Source of the DNA: Acidobacteriota bacterium
GTDB lineage: Bacteria > Acidobacteriota > Thermoanaerobaculia > Gp7-AA8
NCBI GenBank assembly: GCA_003223635.1
Contig: QHVS01000005.1
Location: 1 to 35,922 of the forward strand
Length of the DNA stretch: 35,922 nt
Direction of reading: 5' to 3'
A program made the position numbers and the translations under genes. Under the pieces are notes generated by a model that was given only the letters and a program-made list of their open reading frames with translations, did not search any database and was not told the DNA's origin. Numbering within the stretch: the stretch's first letter is position 1; each line of letters opens with the position of its first letter. This document shows, one piece after another, positions 8,031 through 15,010 of this stretch.

Positions 8031-9517
8031 CAGAACGCCTCGACGATCGCATCGCGCAGCGACTCGATGCTCGCCGACGAAGCCTCCACGTTCGGCTCGC
8101 GTCCATGCTTTCTCAGCGCATCGCTGGTCATCGGACCGATGGATGCAACGCGCGCGTCCTGCAGGATGGATGCAGCGCGATCGGCTGCCGCTGCGTAGAA
8201 GTTGTCCACCGTCGATGCACTGGTGAACGTCACGATGTCGATGTCTTGCAGGATCGCCGGATCGGCAGCAAGGCGGCGCGTCTGATAGGCGACGACCAGA
8301 TCGACTTCGCCGCCGCGCCGGCGCAGCTCCTCGATCAGCTCCTCCCCCCCTTCCGCCCCGCGCACGATCGCCGTGCGAATTCCGCGCTGGTCGCCCTCCA
8401 GCAGCGGCAGCAGCGCCGCTGACTGGAACTTCGGCGGCACGAGATCCGGTTCGATGCCGCTCGCGCGCAACTCGTCAGCCGTCGATTCACCCACCGCGGC
8501 GACCATCACCAGGCCCAGAGCCCGCGCGTCTTTGCCGTGGAACCGCAATCGATCGAAAAAAGATCGCACTCCGTTCGTCGAGGTGAAGATCAGCCACTGG
8601 TAATCATCAAGCACGTCGATGAGGCGATCGAGCGATTCGTAGGAATCCGGCGGAGCAATCTCGATCAGCGGGAACTCGATCACCTGCGCTCCCGCTTCCT
8701 CCAGCAGCCGTCTCAGCCCGGACGCCTGCTCGCGCGCTCGAGTGACGACGACGCGCTTTCCAAAGAGCGGCTTCGATTCGAACCAGTTGATCGCGTCGCG
8801 CAACTGAACGACCGCCCCCACCACGACGAGCGCTGGCGTGGCTACTCCCTGGGCGCGATCAGCGATGTCGGCCAGCGTGCCGCGGATGACCTGCTGCTCC
8901 GGCGTCGTCGCTTTGGAAATGACGGCCACCGGTTCAGCGTCGCGCATTCCGTTCTGGCGAAGATTCTTCGCGATCACTGCCAGGTTGGCCGTACCCATCA
9001 TGAAGACCTTCGTGCCCCGCAAGCGCGCCAACGCGGCCCAGTCGACGCCGGCCGAGTCGTCGCCCTCGTGGCCGGTAACCAGCGTGACGGTAGCGGCGTG
9101 TGCCCGATGCGTCACCGGAATGCCGGCGTAGGCGGGGCCGCCAATCGCCGACGAGACGCCGGGAACAATCTCGAACTCGACGCCGGCCGCCGCCAACTCT
9201 TCGGCTTCCTCACCCCCCCGACCGAAGACAAACGGATCCCCGCCCTTGAGCCGCACCACGCGCTTGCCTTCGCGAGCCTTCTGGATGAGCAGGCGATGGA
9301 TCTCCTCCTGAGGCACGGCGTGGGCTCCGGCGCGCTTGCCGACGAAGATCAGCTCCGCGCTTCGCGGCACTCGCGACAGAACGTCCGGAGAGACGAGGGC
9401 ATCGGTGGCCACCACATCCGCTGACTCGATGAGCTCCGCCGCGCGCAGCGTGAGCAGATACGGATCGCCTGGGCCTGCGCCCACGAGGAAGACCTTGCCT
9501 ATCGGTTGTCGGGCCAA
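8030..9517 (-). CDS. cobA-hemD: Uroporphyrinogen-III C-methyltransferase / uroporphyrinogen-III synthase fusion
   Basis: A bifunctional enzyme of 495 residues. Residues 1-245 are the SUMT domain: [16 protein letters not shown] at the N-terminus and [17 protein letters not shown] near 88, both SAM-binding family signatures. Residues 250-495 are a HemD domain ([16 protein letters not shown], then [12 protein letters not shown], and [10 protein letters not shown] near 435). HemD closes hydroxymethylbilane to uroporphyrinogen III; SUMT methylates it to precorrin-2, leading to sirohaem or cobalamin. The gene starts 19 bases inside the 3' end of hemC and is coupled to the methyltransferase after it. 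CobA-HemD fusions are known in several phyla. Confidence 0.95.
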   Translation of the reverse strand: MARQPIGKVFLVGAGPGDPYLLTLRAAELIESADVVATDALVSPDVLSRVPRSAELIFVGKRAGAHAVPQEEIHRLLIQKAREGKRVVRLKGGDPFVFGRGGEEAEELAAAGVEFEIVPGVSSAIGGPAYAGIPVTHRAHAATVTLVTGHEGDDSAGVDWAALARLRGTKVFMMGTANLAVIAKNLRQNGMRDAEPVAVISKATTPEQQVIRGTLADIADRAQGVATPALVVVGAVVQLRDAINWFESKPLFGKRVVVTRAREQASGLRRLLEEAGAQVIEFPLIEIAPPDSYESLDRLIDVLDDYQWLIFTSTNGVRSFFDRLRFHGKDARALGLVMVAAVGESTADELRASGIEPDLVPPKFQSAALLPLLEGDQRGIRTAIVRGAEGGEELIEELRRRGGEVDLVVAYQTRRLAADPAILQDIDIVTFTSASTVDNFYAAAADRAASILQDARVASIGPMTSDALRKHGREPNVEASSASIESLRDAIVEAF

Positions 9518-10410
9518 CGCAGGAGCTCCTCAGCGCCCTGACTGATCAGCGCATCGTACACAGCGCCGATTACTTCTTTCGGGTCGGTTCCGCTTTTTGT
9601 GACGCGGACGCTGCGAACACCGTCAATCTCTCCGAAGAAGACCCGAACAGTAATTCCCCGATCGATCGAGGCGTGAACGGCGACGGCCGAGTAGCAGTCG
9701 AGCAGGTTATCGAATTTCTGAAGCACGCCGCGCTCGCAGCGTGCGGCCAGAGCGGCTCGCCAGTCGTTGATGATCTCCACGGCGACTCGGGAGCGATCGT
9801 CGGCCGTCTCCACCACGATGATCCCCTGCCCGGCCGCTGGAATCATCTCCTCGACTGAAAAATGCGACGTGATCTCTGCGTCGAGGCCGAGGCGGTGAAG
9901 GCCTGCCGCGGCGAGAACAGCGCCGTCGTACTGGCCGGACTGCACCTTGGCCACGCGCGAGTCGACGTTGCCGCGGATCTCTTCGAACCGCAGGTCGGGC
10001 CGCAGAGAGCGCAACTGCGCCCGTCGCCGCGGCGCGCTGGTTCCAACCTTCGCACCCGGCGGCAGTTCTCCGAGCGGAACGCGATCGCGCTGCACCCACG
10101 CGTCGCGCGGATCGCCTCGCTCGAGAAATGCGGCCAGGGCGAATCGTGGGGGCACGATCGAGGGAACGTCTTTCAGACTGTGCACCGCGAGATCGATCGT
10201 CCCGGCCATCAGCGCTTCTTCCAGTTCTTTGATGAAAACGCCCTTGCCGCCGATCGATGCCAGACTCGCGTTGTGCCGTTTGTCGCCGGTCGTGCGGATG
10301 GGGATGATCTCGGTTTGGAATTCCGCGTCGACCAGCCGCCGGGCCACCTCATTCGCCTGCCACAACGCTAACTTGCTTCCGCGAGTGCCGATGCGAAGCG
10401 GTCGGCTCAT
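9499..10410 (-). CDS. hemC: Porphobilinogen deaminase (hydroxymethylbilane synthase)
   Basis: It polymerises four porphobilinogens into hydroxymethylbilane. The 303-residue product shows LRIGTRGSKLALWQANEV at the start, HSLKDVPS near residue 77, and RRRAQLRSLRPDL near 128, all family hallmarks. The Cys that carries the dipyrromethane cofactor normally sits in a GGCxxP motif. Here the matching segment reads NLLDCYSAVAV, so Cys is kept but the two Gly and the Pro are gone. The ATG overlaps the last bases of hemA (ATGA-type), and cobA/hemD begins before its stop, making a tight hemA-hemC-hemD block. HemB is not in the window. Confidence 0.95.
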   Translation of the reverse strand: MSRPLRIGTRGSKLALWQANEVARRLVDAEFQTEIIPIRTTGDKRHNASLASIGGKGVFIKELEEALMAGTIDLAVHSLKDVPSIVPPRFALAAFLERGDPRDAWVQRDRVPLGELPPGAKVGTSAPRRRAQLRSLRPDLRFEEIRGNVDSRVAKVQSGQYDGAVLAAAGLHRLGLDAEITSHFSVEEMIPAAGQGIIVVETADDRSRVAVEIINDWRAALAARCERGVLQKFDNLLDCYSAVAVHASIDRGITVRVFFGEIDGVRSVRVTKSGTDPKEVIGAVYDALISQGAEELLRWPDNR

Positions 10411-11668
10411 CGCAATCCGAAGATCTTGCGGATCGTCTGACGCAGCGATTCGCGTTCCTGCGGCTCGTCGGCCGATTCCTTCAGCCGCAGAATCGGATAG
10501 TGGAGGATCTTATTGACGATCTGCGTCGTCAGCAGCTCCAGCGCCTGGCGCTGATCGGCGGTCACCGGACCGAGTCTGCGGAGACATTTCTCCAGCTCCG
10601 CGGTGCGGATCGACTCCAGCCGCTCCTGCAGCTCCACGATGGTGGGTACTGCATCAGCAGGCGCCGGCGGAAATGGTCCACTTCCCGGGCCACGATCTCT
10701 TCCGCCTGCTCCGCCTTCTGCAGCCGCAGCTCGCGGTTGGAGTCGGCAACCTGCTGCAGGTCATCGATGTTGTACAGATAGGCGCCGTCGACCTGAGCGA
10801 TGGCAGGATCGAGGTTCCGCGGCACTGACAGGTCGATCAGAAACAGATTGCGCATACGCCGCGCAGTGAGAGCACGCTCGACCTGCTGCGCCTCCACGAC
10901 GTAATGCGGCGCTGCCGTCGAGGCGATGACGATGTCACACGTGGCCAGGTGCGGGTCAATCTCTTCGAAGCGGATGGCCATCCCGCGGAAACGCGCCGCC
11001 ATCTCCTCGGCTCGTTCATGCGCCCGGTTGGCGACAAAGATCTGCTTCAGCCCGAAGCCAGCGAGATGCTCGGCCGTCAGCTCGCTCATCTTTCCCGCGC
11101 CGAGGAGCAGGGCCTGCAGGCCGTGGAGATCGCCGAAGATCTTCCGGGCCAGCTCCACTGCGGCGTAGGGAACCGACACGGCGTGCTCTCCGATGCCGGT
11201 CTCGCTGCGCACCTTCCTGGCCACGCGCATGGTTTCTTCGAAGAGCCGATGCAGCAGCGGATCGATCGCTCCGCTCCGCTGCGCCGCGAGAAATGAGGTG
11301 CGCACCTGTCCGCCGATCTGCGGTTCGCCCACCACCATCGAATCGAGGCCGGAAGCGACGCGGAAGAGATGCCTGGCCACGTCGGCGTAGCGAAGGATGT
11401 AGAGATGCTTCTCCAATTCCGAGCGGCTGCTTGCGCCGCGCGCGCTCAACCAGTCGACAAATGCCTCGATGACGTCTTCCCTCTCCGCGGAAAGAATGAC
11501 CTCGACGCGATTGCAGGTCGAAAGCAACGCCACGCCGTCGATCGGGGCGATCACCTTGAGCTCGTCGAGCGTTGCGGCGAGCTGCGCATCGGCCACGCTC
11601 ATCCGTTCGCGCACGGCGACCGGCGCGGTGCGGTGGTTGACGCCGATCAGGATCAGGGGCACCGCCAC
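10407..11668 (-). CDS. hemA: Glutamyl-tRNA reductase, interrupted by a one-base frameshift
   Basis: HemA reduces Glu-tRNA to glutamate-1-semialdehyde, the committed C5-pathway step. The upstream frame (10562-11668) has the catalytic Cys motif LSTCNRVEV near residue 50, GLDSMVVGEPQIGGQV near 107, and the NADPH-binding LLLGAGKM near 188. It then runs into nonsense after RRRLLMQ. The missing dimerisation domain (VPTIVELQERLESIRTAEL to the stop at 10407) continues in another frame from about 10650. The total, 1,262 bases, is one base short of a multiple of three. Restoring one G (CTGCTGGATGCA) would read LLDAVPTIVELQ and give about 420 residues, the normal length. A sequencing error or very recent mutation is most likely. 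Confidence 0.9.
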
Positions 11669-11677
11669 CTCCCGCCC

Positions 11678-11756
11678 GGCGAGCGGCGGGCGGCGAGCGG
11701 CGAGCGGGTATTGGAGGCCACTTCTTCCGCTCGCTGCTCGCTGCGCGCCGCGCGCC
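11678..11756. repeat. Heptad-word inverted repeat B (GGCGAGC type)
   Basis: The left arm is GGCGAGC, GGCGGGC, GGCGAGC, GGCGAGC, GGG (11678-11708). The right arm is GCTCGCT, GCTCGCT, GCGCGCC, GCGCGCC (11729-11756). Both arms have exact 7-base periodicity and pair with each other. The element fills the whole gap between the hemX-like stop and the hemA start. The right arm ends against the TAG stop of the hemX-like gene. It could form a strong hairpin just upstream of hemA. Confidence 0.75.
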
Positions 11757-12550
11757 TAAACATGGTGAATTCCCAACATCGCCACCACGATCGCCACGAA
11801 CGCGCCGACGGAGATCAGCGCGGTGCGCCGCGCGCGATACGCACCGCTGATGTAGGACTGAAGGAGCACCGCGAAAAGAATCCAGGCTGTGATTCCGCCG
11901 AGCTGTTTCACACGCATATCGATCGGGCCCGCGGTGGTGCGGTAGGACCACAGAATTCCCGCCAGGATGCCGAGGGTGTAGATGCTGAAGCCGACGGCCA
12001 GCGTGCGGTAGCTCAGCGTGCGGCAGACGCTCAGGCTGGGGATCCACTCCCACAACGGCCCGCGATGCTTCGACTTCAGCGCGCGGTCCTGGGCGTACGA
12101 CAGGGCGGTGAAGGCCAGCCCGGTCAGCAACGCCGCCACACCGACCGCAGAGAGGAGCACGTGCGCGGTGAAGAGCGACGAGCGCAGCGCCGGATCCATC
12201 TGCGCGAACGGCTCATGCACCACCGCGGCGACAGTCAACAGCATCAGCACGAGCGGATAGACGAAAAATGACGCGGCTTGTACGCGGTAGCGGATGAACA
12301 GCGCCAACTCGACGACGAAGATGCACCAGGCAACGAACGCTGCCGCCTCCGGAAGATTGGTCAGCGGCGGGTGATGGGTGCGCGCGCAAATCGTGCCGAT
12401 CCAGGTGGTGTGGCAGAGGAAGCCGCCGATCATCAGCACCAGCGCCGCATGTTGCGTTCGGCGCTCGCGGGTGAACAGCGAGGCCAGCGCGATCAGCGTG
12501 CCGGCGGTGTAGAACAGCAGCGCCGCGTACAGCGTGAAGTTCGGACTCAT
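11756..12550 (-). CDS. HemX/CcsA-type cytochrome c assembly membrane protein
   Basis: The 264-residue protein has about eight membrane segments, starting LYAALLFYTAGTLIALASLF. It fits the CcsA/ResC/HemX family: NLPEAAAFVAW near residue 65, paired conserved His-containing loops (VVHEPFAQ near 110), and LGILAGILWSYR near 210 where CcsA proteins carry the related WGxxW-type end. In Bacillus, hemX lies next to hemA and lowers HemA levels. Here too it directly precedes hemA, so HemX-like control is plausible, but a role in haem delivery for cytochrome c maturation is the alternative. Its ATG overlaps the GNAT stop (ATGA). Confidence 0.8.
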   Translation of the reverse strand: MSPNFTLYAALLFYTAGTLIALASLFTRERRTQHAALVLMIGGFLCHTTWIGTICARTHHPPLTNLPEAAAFVAWCIFVVELALFIRYRVQAASFFVYPLVLMLLTVAAVVHEPFAQMDPALRSSLFTAHVLLSAVGVAALLTGLAFTALSYAQDRALKSKHRGPLWEWIPSLSVCRTLSYRTLAVGFSIYTLGILAGILWSYRTTAGPIDMRVKQLGGITAWILFAVLLQSYISGAYRARRTALISVGAFVAIVVAMLGIHHV

Positions 12551-13035
12551 GGCGACAGCTTCTTGCAGAAGACGACTTTGTCATCTTCCACGCGATAGAA
12601 ATCCTTGATCCGCGAGATCTCGTCGTATCCGCTGCGCTGATAGAACCGCAGGGTGGGGGCGTAGCTTTCCTTCGAGGAGGTTTCGATCAGCAGCATGCGG
12701 CCGCGGCTGCGGCGGACCTCATTCTCTACGAAACGCAGGAGCAACTGGCCAAATCCCTGCCCCTGCTGCTTCGGATCGACGGCGATCCAGTAGAGATCGA
12801 ACACGCCGTCCGTCAGAGGCGTGGCACCGAAGCAGACGTACCCCTTCACCGTCGGCTTGGCTTCATCGCGCTCTTCCAGCACATGGACGATGTACTCGCC
12901 ACGCTCAGGATGGGTCAGGGCCTGATCCACGAGATCCACTGCGCAGCGCACCTCATCGTCGGTGAATCGCGCAGTGGCGATCAGGATGTCACGGATGCGG
13001 TCGCGATCTTTGCTTTGAGCTGGACGGATCTTCAT
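12547..13035 (-). CDS. GNAT family N-acetyltransferase
   Basis: The track gives a 260-residue ORF, but its first 98 residues are the ATP-grasp gene read in another frame. The real start is the ATG at 13033-13035 (MKIRPAQSKDRDRIRDI), giving 162 residues. The acetyl-CoA pyrophosphate loop is QQGQGFGQLLL near residue 95, preceded by the beta-4 strand YWIAVDP; LRFYQRSGYDEISR near 133 is the usual C-terminal GNAT segment. It overlaps the upstream ATP-grasp gene by 47 bases and the next gene by four, so it is co-translated. By context it probably acetylates an amine or amino acid from the KamA/ATP-grasp pathway, but the acceptor is unknown. Confidence 0.88.
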   Translation of the reverse strand: MKIRPAQSKDRDRIRDILIATARFTDDEVRCAVDLVDQALTHPERGEYIVHVLEERDEAKPTVKGYVCFGATPLTDGVFDLYWIAVDPKQQGQGFGQLLLRFVENEVRRSRGRMLLIETSSKESYAPTLRFYQRSGYDEISRIKDFYRVEDDKVVFCKKLSP

Positions 13036-13996
13036 CGGCGCAGCGCGCGTAGGCAGCCATGATAAGGGTCTCCAGAAATTCCGGAAAAGGGACCCTGGCT
13101 GTCTCCAGCGCCTTCCGGAACCCGCTGCCCGGGCCGATGTCGGGATTGGGATTGATCTCGATGAGGTAGAGGCGGCCGTCGCGCGCCTGGCGCAGGTCGA
13201 ATCGGGCCGCCATATCGATGCCCAGCAGCTCGGCGGCTGCGAGGCAAATGCGCGACAGCTCGCCGCGCGTCGCATCATCCAGGTCGACCGCCATCCCGCT
13301 GACCGTGGCCAGATCCTCGGCCGATCCAATGTCCCACTTCGCCTTCGCCCCCACCACCCGCTCCCAAGGCTTCAAATCAGCAGCGAAGAACATCTCACCG
13401 GGCGGCAGAAGACGCCCGCAGTAGAAGGACTGATTCAACTCGCGGCCGTCGATGAACTCCTCGATGAGCGGCGTCTGATCGTATGTCTCCACCACATGAC
13501 GGCAACGGGCCGCCAGCTCTTCCGGACTGCGAACGACCGCCGCTGCTTCGATGCCGATGCCGCCGTCTTCCAGCGACGGCTTCACGATGTACGTCCCGGG
13601 AGGAACAGAGCGCGGATCAGCGAAGCCTCGCGGCGTCGGGATTCCGGCGGTGCGCAGAAGTTTCTTGACCAGGACCTTGTCGGAGACGAGACCCACCGAG
13701 ACGGGCTCGCAGGAGGTGTGGGGAATCCCGAGCATCTCCAGAGCCAGAGCAAAATTTTTCTCCAGCCCCGGCACGCCCAGGACTCCTTCGCAGAGGTCGA
13801 TGACCACATCGAATCGCTGGAGATCGCGCAGCACTCCGTCGATATCTTCGCGAACGGGCACCAGCGTTCCGCCGGTGGTCTCCGCGACTTCCTCCGCCGC
13901 CTCGCGCACCTCGGCTGAACCGAGAAGCTCCGGGGGGCTGAGGTGCGTCTTCAGGTGGGAATCGTCGTTGAAGGCAACCGCTACGCGGCGCGCCAC
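12989..13996 (-). CDS. D-Ala-D-Ala-ligase-like ATP-grasp enzyme B
   Basis: The 335-residue product has the ATP-grasp layout: N-terminal Rossmann-like part (residues 1-90, with EMLGIPHTSCEP as in Ddl), the SDKVLVKKLLRTAGIPTPRG hinge, YIVKPSLEDGGIGI for the ATP loop near 145, EEFIDGRELNQSFY near 190, and metal ligands in LIEINPNPDIGPGSG near 285. Ddl enzymes have EVNTxPGMT there, so the PNPDI end points to a different acceptor. It is probably a small-molecule amino-acid ligase rather than the cell-wall enzyme. The start overlaps the end of ligase A by 16 bases, suggesting that A and B act in the same pathway. Confidence 0.87.
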   Translation of the reverse strand: MARRVAVAFNDDSHLKTHLSPPELLGSAEVREAAEEVAETTGGTLVPVREDIDGVLRDLQRFDVVIDLCEGVLGVPGLEKNFALALEMLGIPHTSCEPVSVGLVSDKVLVKKLLRTAGIPTPRGFADPRSVPPGTYIVKPSLEDGGIGIEAAAVVRSPEELAARCRHVVETYDQTPLIEEFIDGRELNQSFYCGRLLPPGEMFFAADLKPWERVVGAKAKWDIGSAEDLATVSGMAVDLDDATRGELSRICLAAAELLGIDMAARFDLRQARDGRLYLIEINPNPDIGPGSGFRKALETARVPFPEFLETLIMAAYARCADEDPSSSKQRSRPHP

Positions 13997-14916
13997 CGTT
14001 CCTCCGCACTTCCGAGGATCGCGGCAATCATTCGGTTGTAGGTCCAGCCGGCCGCCTCGATCAGAAGAATGAGGTCGCTGTTCGTCGGATGCATGCCCGG
14101 AAGAGGATTGACCTCCACGAAATTGTGGATGCGATCGCGATCCACGCGGACGTCTACGCGAGCGACGTCGCGGAGCTCGAACGCGTTCCAGATGGCCATG
14201 GCCACAGCAGCAGCATTCGGCTCATCGACCAGCCGATAATCGACCCGCTCCTGCCAGTCGCGCTTCACTTCGATCGAGTAGATGAAGTCCTCGTCCAGCT
14301 TTCGCGGAACTACCTGCATGACGCCGACGACCTTTCCAGCCACGATTCCGACCGTGAACTCCTCGCCGTTCAGAAACTCCTCGATCAACACGGGACCGTA
14401 CTTCGATACCCGCGACACGGCGGAATCCAGCTCCCGCTCGTTGCGGCAGATCGATCGCGCCGTGATGCCCATCGAGGAGCCTTCAGCGGCCGGCTTCACA
14501 AAGAGGGGATATCGCAATCCCCCGACCCGCCACCCCCGACCCGCGACGACCCAGGGCGCGGTGGGGATCCCATGCGCCTTCGCCACGAGTTTGCCCAGCG
14601 CTTTGTCCAGCGTGATGCCGATGGCAAGCGGATCGGGTCCGGTGCACGGGATGCCGAGCATCTCCAGCACCGCCGGCACTTGCGACTCCCTCCCACGCCC
14701 GCCCACGCCCTCGGCCAGATTGAACACGCCGTCGACGCGAGTGATGCGCAGCGCATCGAGCATCGGCCGTCCCCATCCGAGGCGGACGGGCTCGTGGCCG
14801 CACGCGCGGAACGCCTCCTCCAGCGCCTCGATCGTTTCGACAGAGTCGAACTCTTCGAAGTCGTCGCTGCCGGTGGCATGTTCCGGCTTCAGGTTGTAGG
14901 TGAGTCCGATGCGCAT
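13981..14916 (-). CDS. D-Ala-D-Ala-ligase-like ATP-grasp enzyme A
   Basis: The 311-residue product is closer to Ddl than its neighbour. It has VFNLAEGVGGRGRESQVPA near residue 63 (Ddl: HGxxGEDGxxQ), LEMLGIPCTGPDPLA, LDKALGKLVAKAHGIPTAPW, YPLFVKPAAEGSSMGI near 145 (ATP loop), EEFLNGEEFTVGIV, and FVEVNPLPGMHP near 270 (Mg ligands). The Ddl-type Tyr/Ser omega loop cannot be confirmed by eye. A single Ddl could be the housekeeping enzyme, but the tight pairing with a second ligase, KamA and a GNAT argues for a dedicated pathway. A 14-base tandem repeat encodes part of its loop near residue 130. Confidence 0.87.
   Translation of the reverse strand: MRIGLTYNLKPEHATGSDDFEEFDSVETIEALEEAFRACGHEPVRLGWGRPMLDALRITRVDGVFNLAEGVGGRGRESQVPAVLEMLGIPCTGPDPLAIGITLDKALGKLVAKAHGIPTAPWVVAGRGWRVGGLRYPLFVKPAAEGSSMGITARSICRNERELDSAVSRVSKYGPVLIEEFLNGEEFTVGIVAGKVVGVMQVVPRKLDEDFIYSIEVKRDWQERVDYRLVDEPNAAAVAMAIWNAFELRDVARVDVRVDRDRIHNFVEVNPLPGMHPTNSDLILLIEAAGWTYNRMIAAILGSAEERWRAA
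14519..14544. repeat. 14-base-period tandem repeat inside ATP-grasp A
   Basis: CCCCCGACCCGC occurs twice with a 2-base spacer, a 14-base (two-heptad) period. It encodes GRGWRVGGL in a loop of the ligase before the YPLFVKPA strand. The period and GC-rich word match the heptad elements elsewhere in the window. Confidence 0.5.
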
Positions 14917-14925
14917 GTCATTGAC

Positions 14926-15010
14926 GTCATCCTGACCCGGAGCGAAGCGAAGGGAAGGATCTCGACCGGCGTACTGGAGATCCTTCGCCGTCTGCGCGGC
15001 TCAGGATGAC
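14926..15010. repeat. REP-like inverted repeat (GTCATCCTGA type)
   Basis: Outer arms GTCATCCTGA (14926-14935) and TCAGGATGAC (15001-15010) are perfect complements. Inner arms GAAGGATCTC (14954-14963) and GAGATCCTTC (14977-14986) also pair. The element fills the gap between kamA and ATP-grasp A, and kamA's TGA stop lies in the outer arm. Elements with this GTCATCCTGAGC...GAAGGATCT wording are, to my knowledge, widespread intergenic repeats in several bacterial phyla. It could act as a partial terminator or an mRNA stabiliser inside the module. Confidence 0.8.

Noticed and set aside
12547-13035. GNAT as AblB (beta-lysine acetyltransferase)
   Set aside because: Only generic GNAT motifs can be recognised; AblB identity cannot be claimed from sequence by eye, although the context makes it worth testing.
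13036-13329. N-terminal extension of the GNAT ORF to 260 residues
   Set aside because: The first 98 residues are ATP-grasp B read in another frame, with Arg/Ser-rich sequence.
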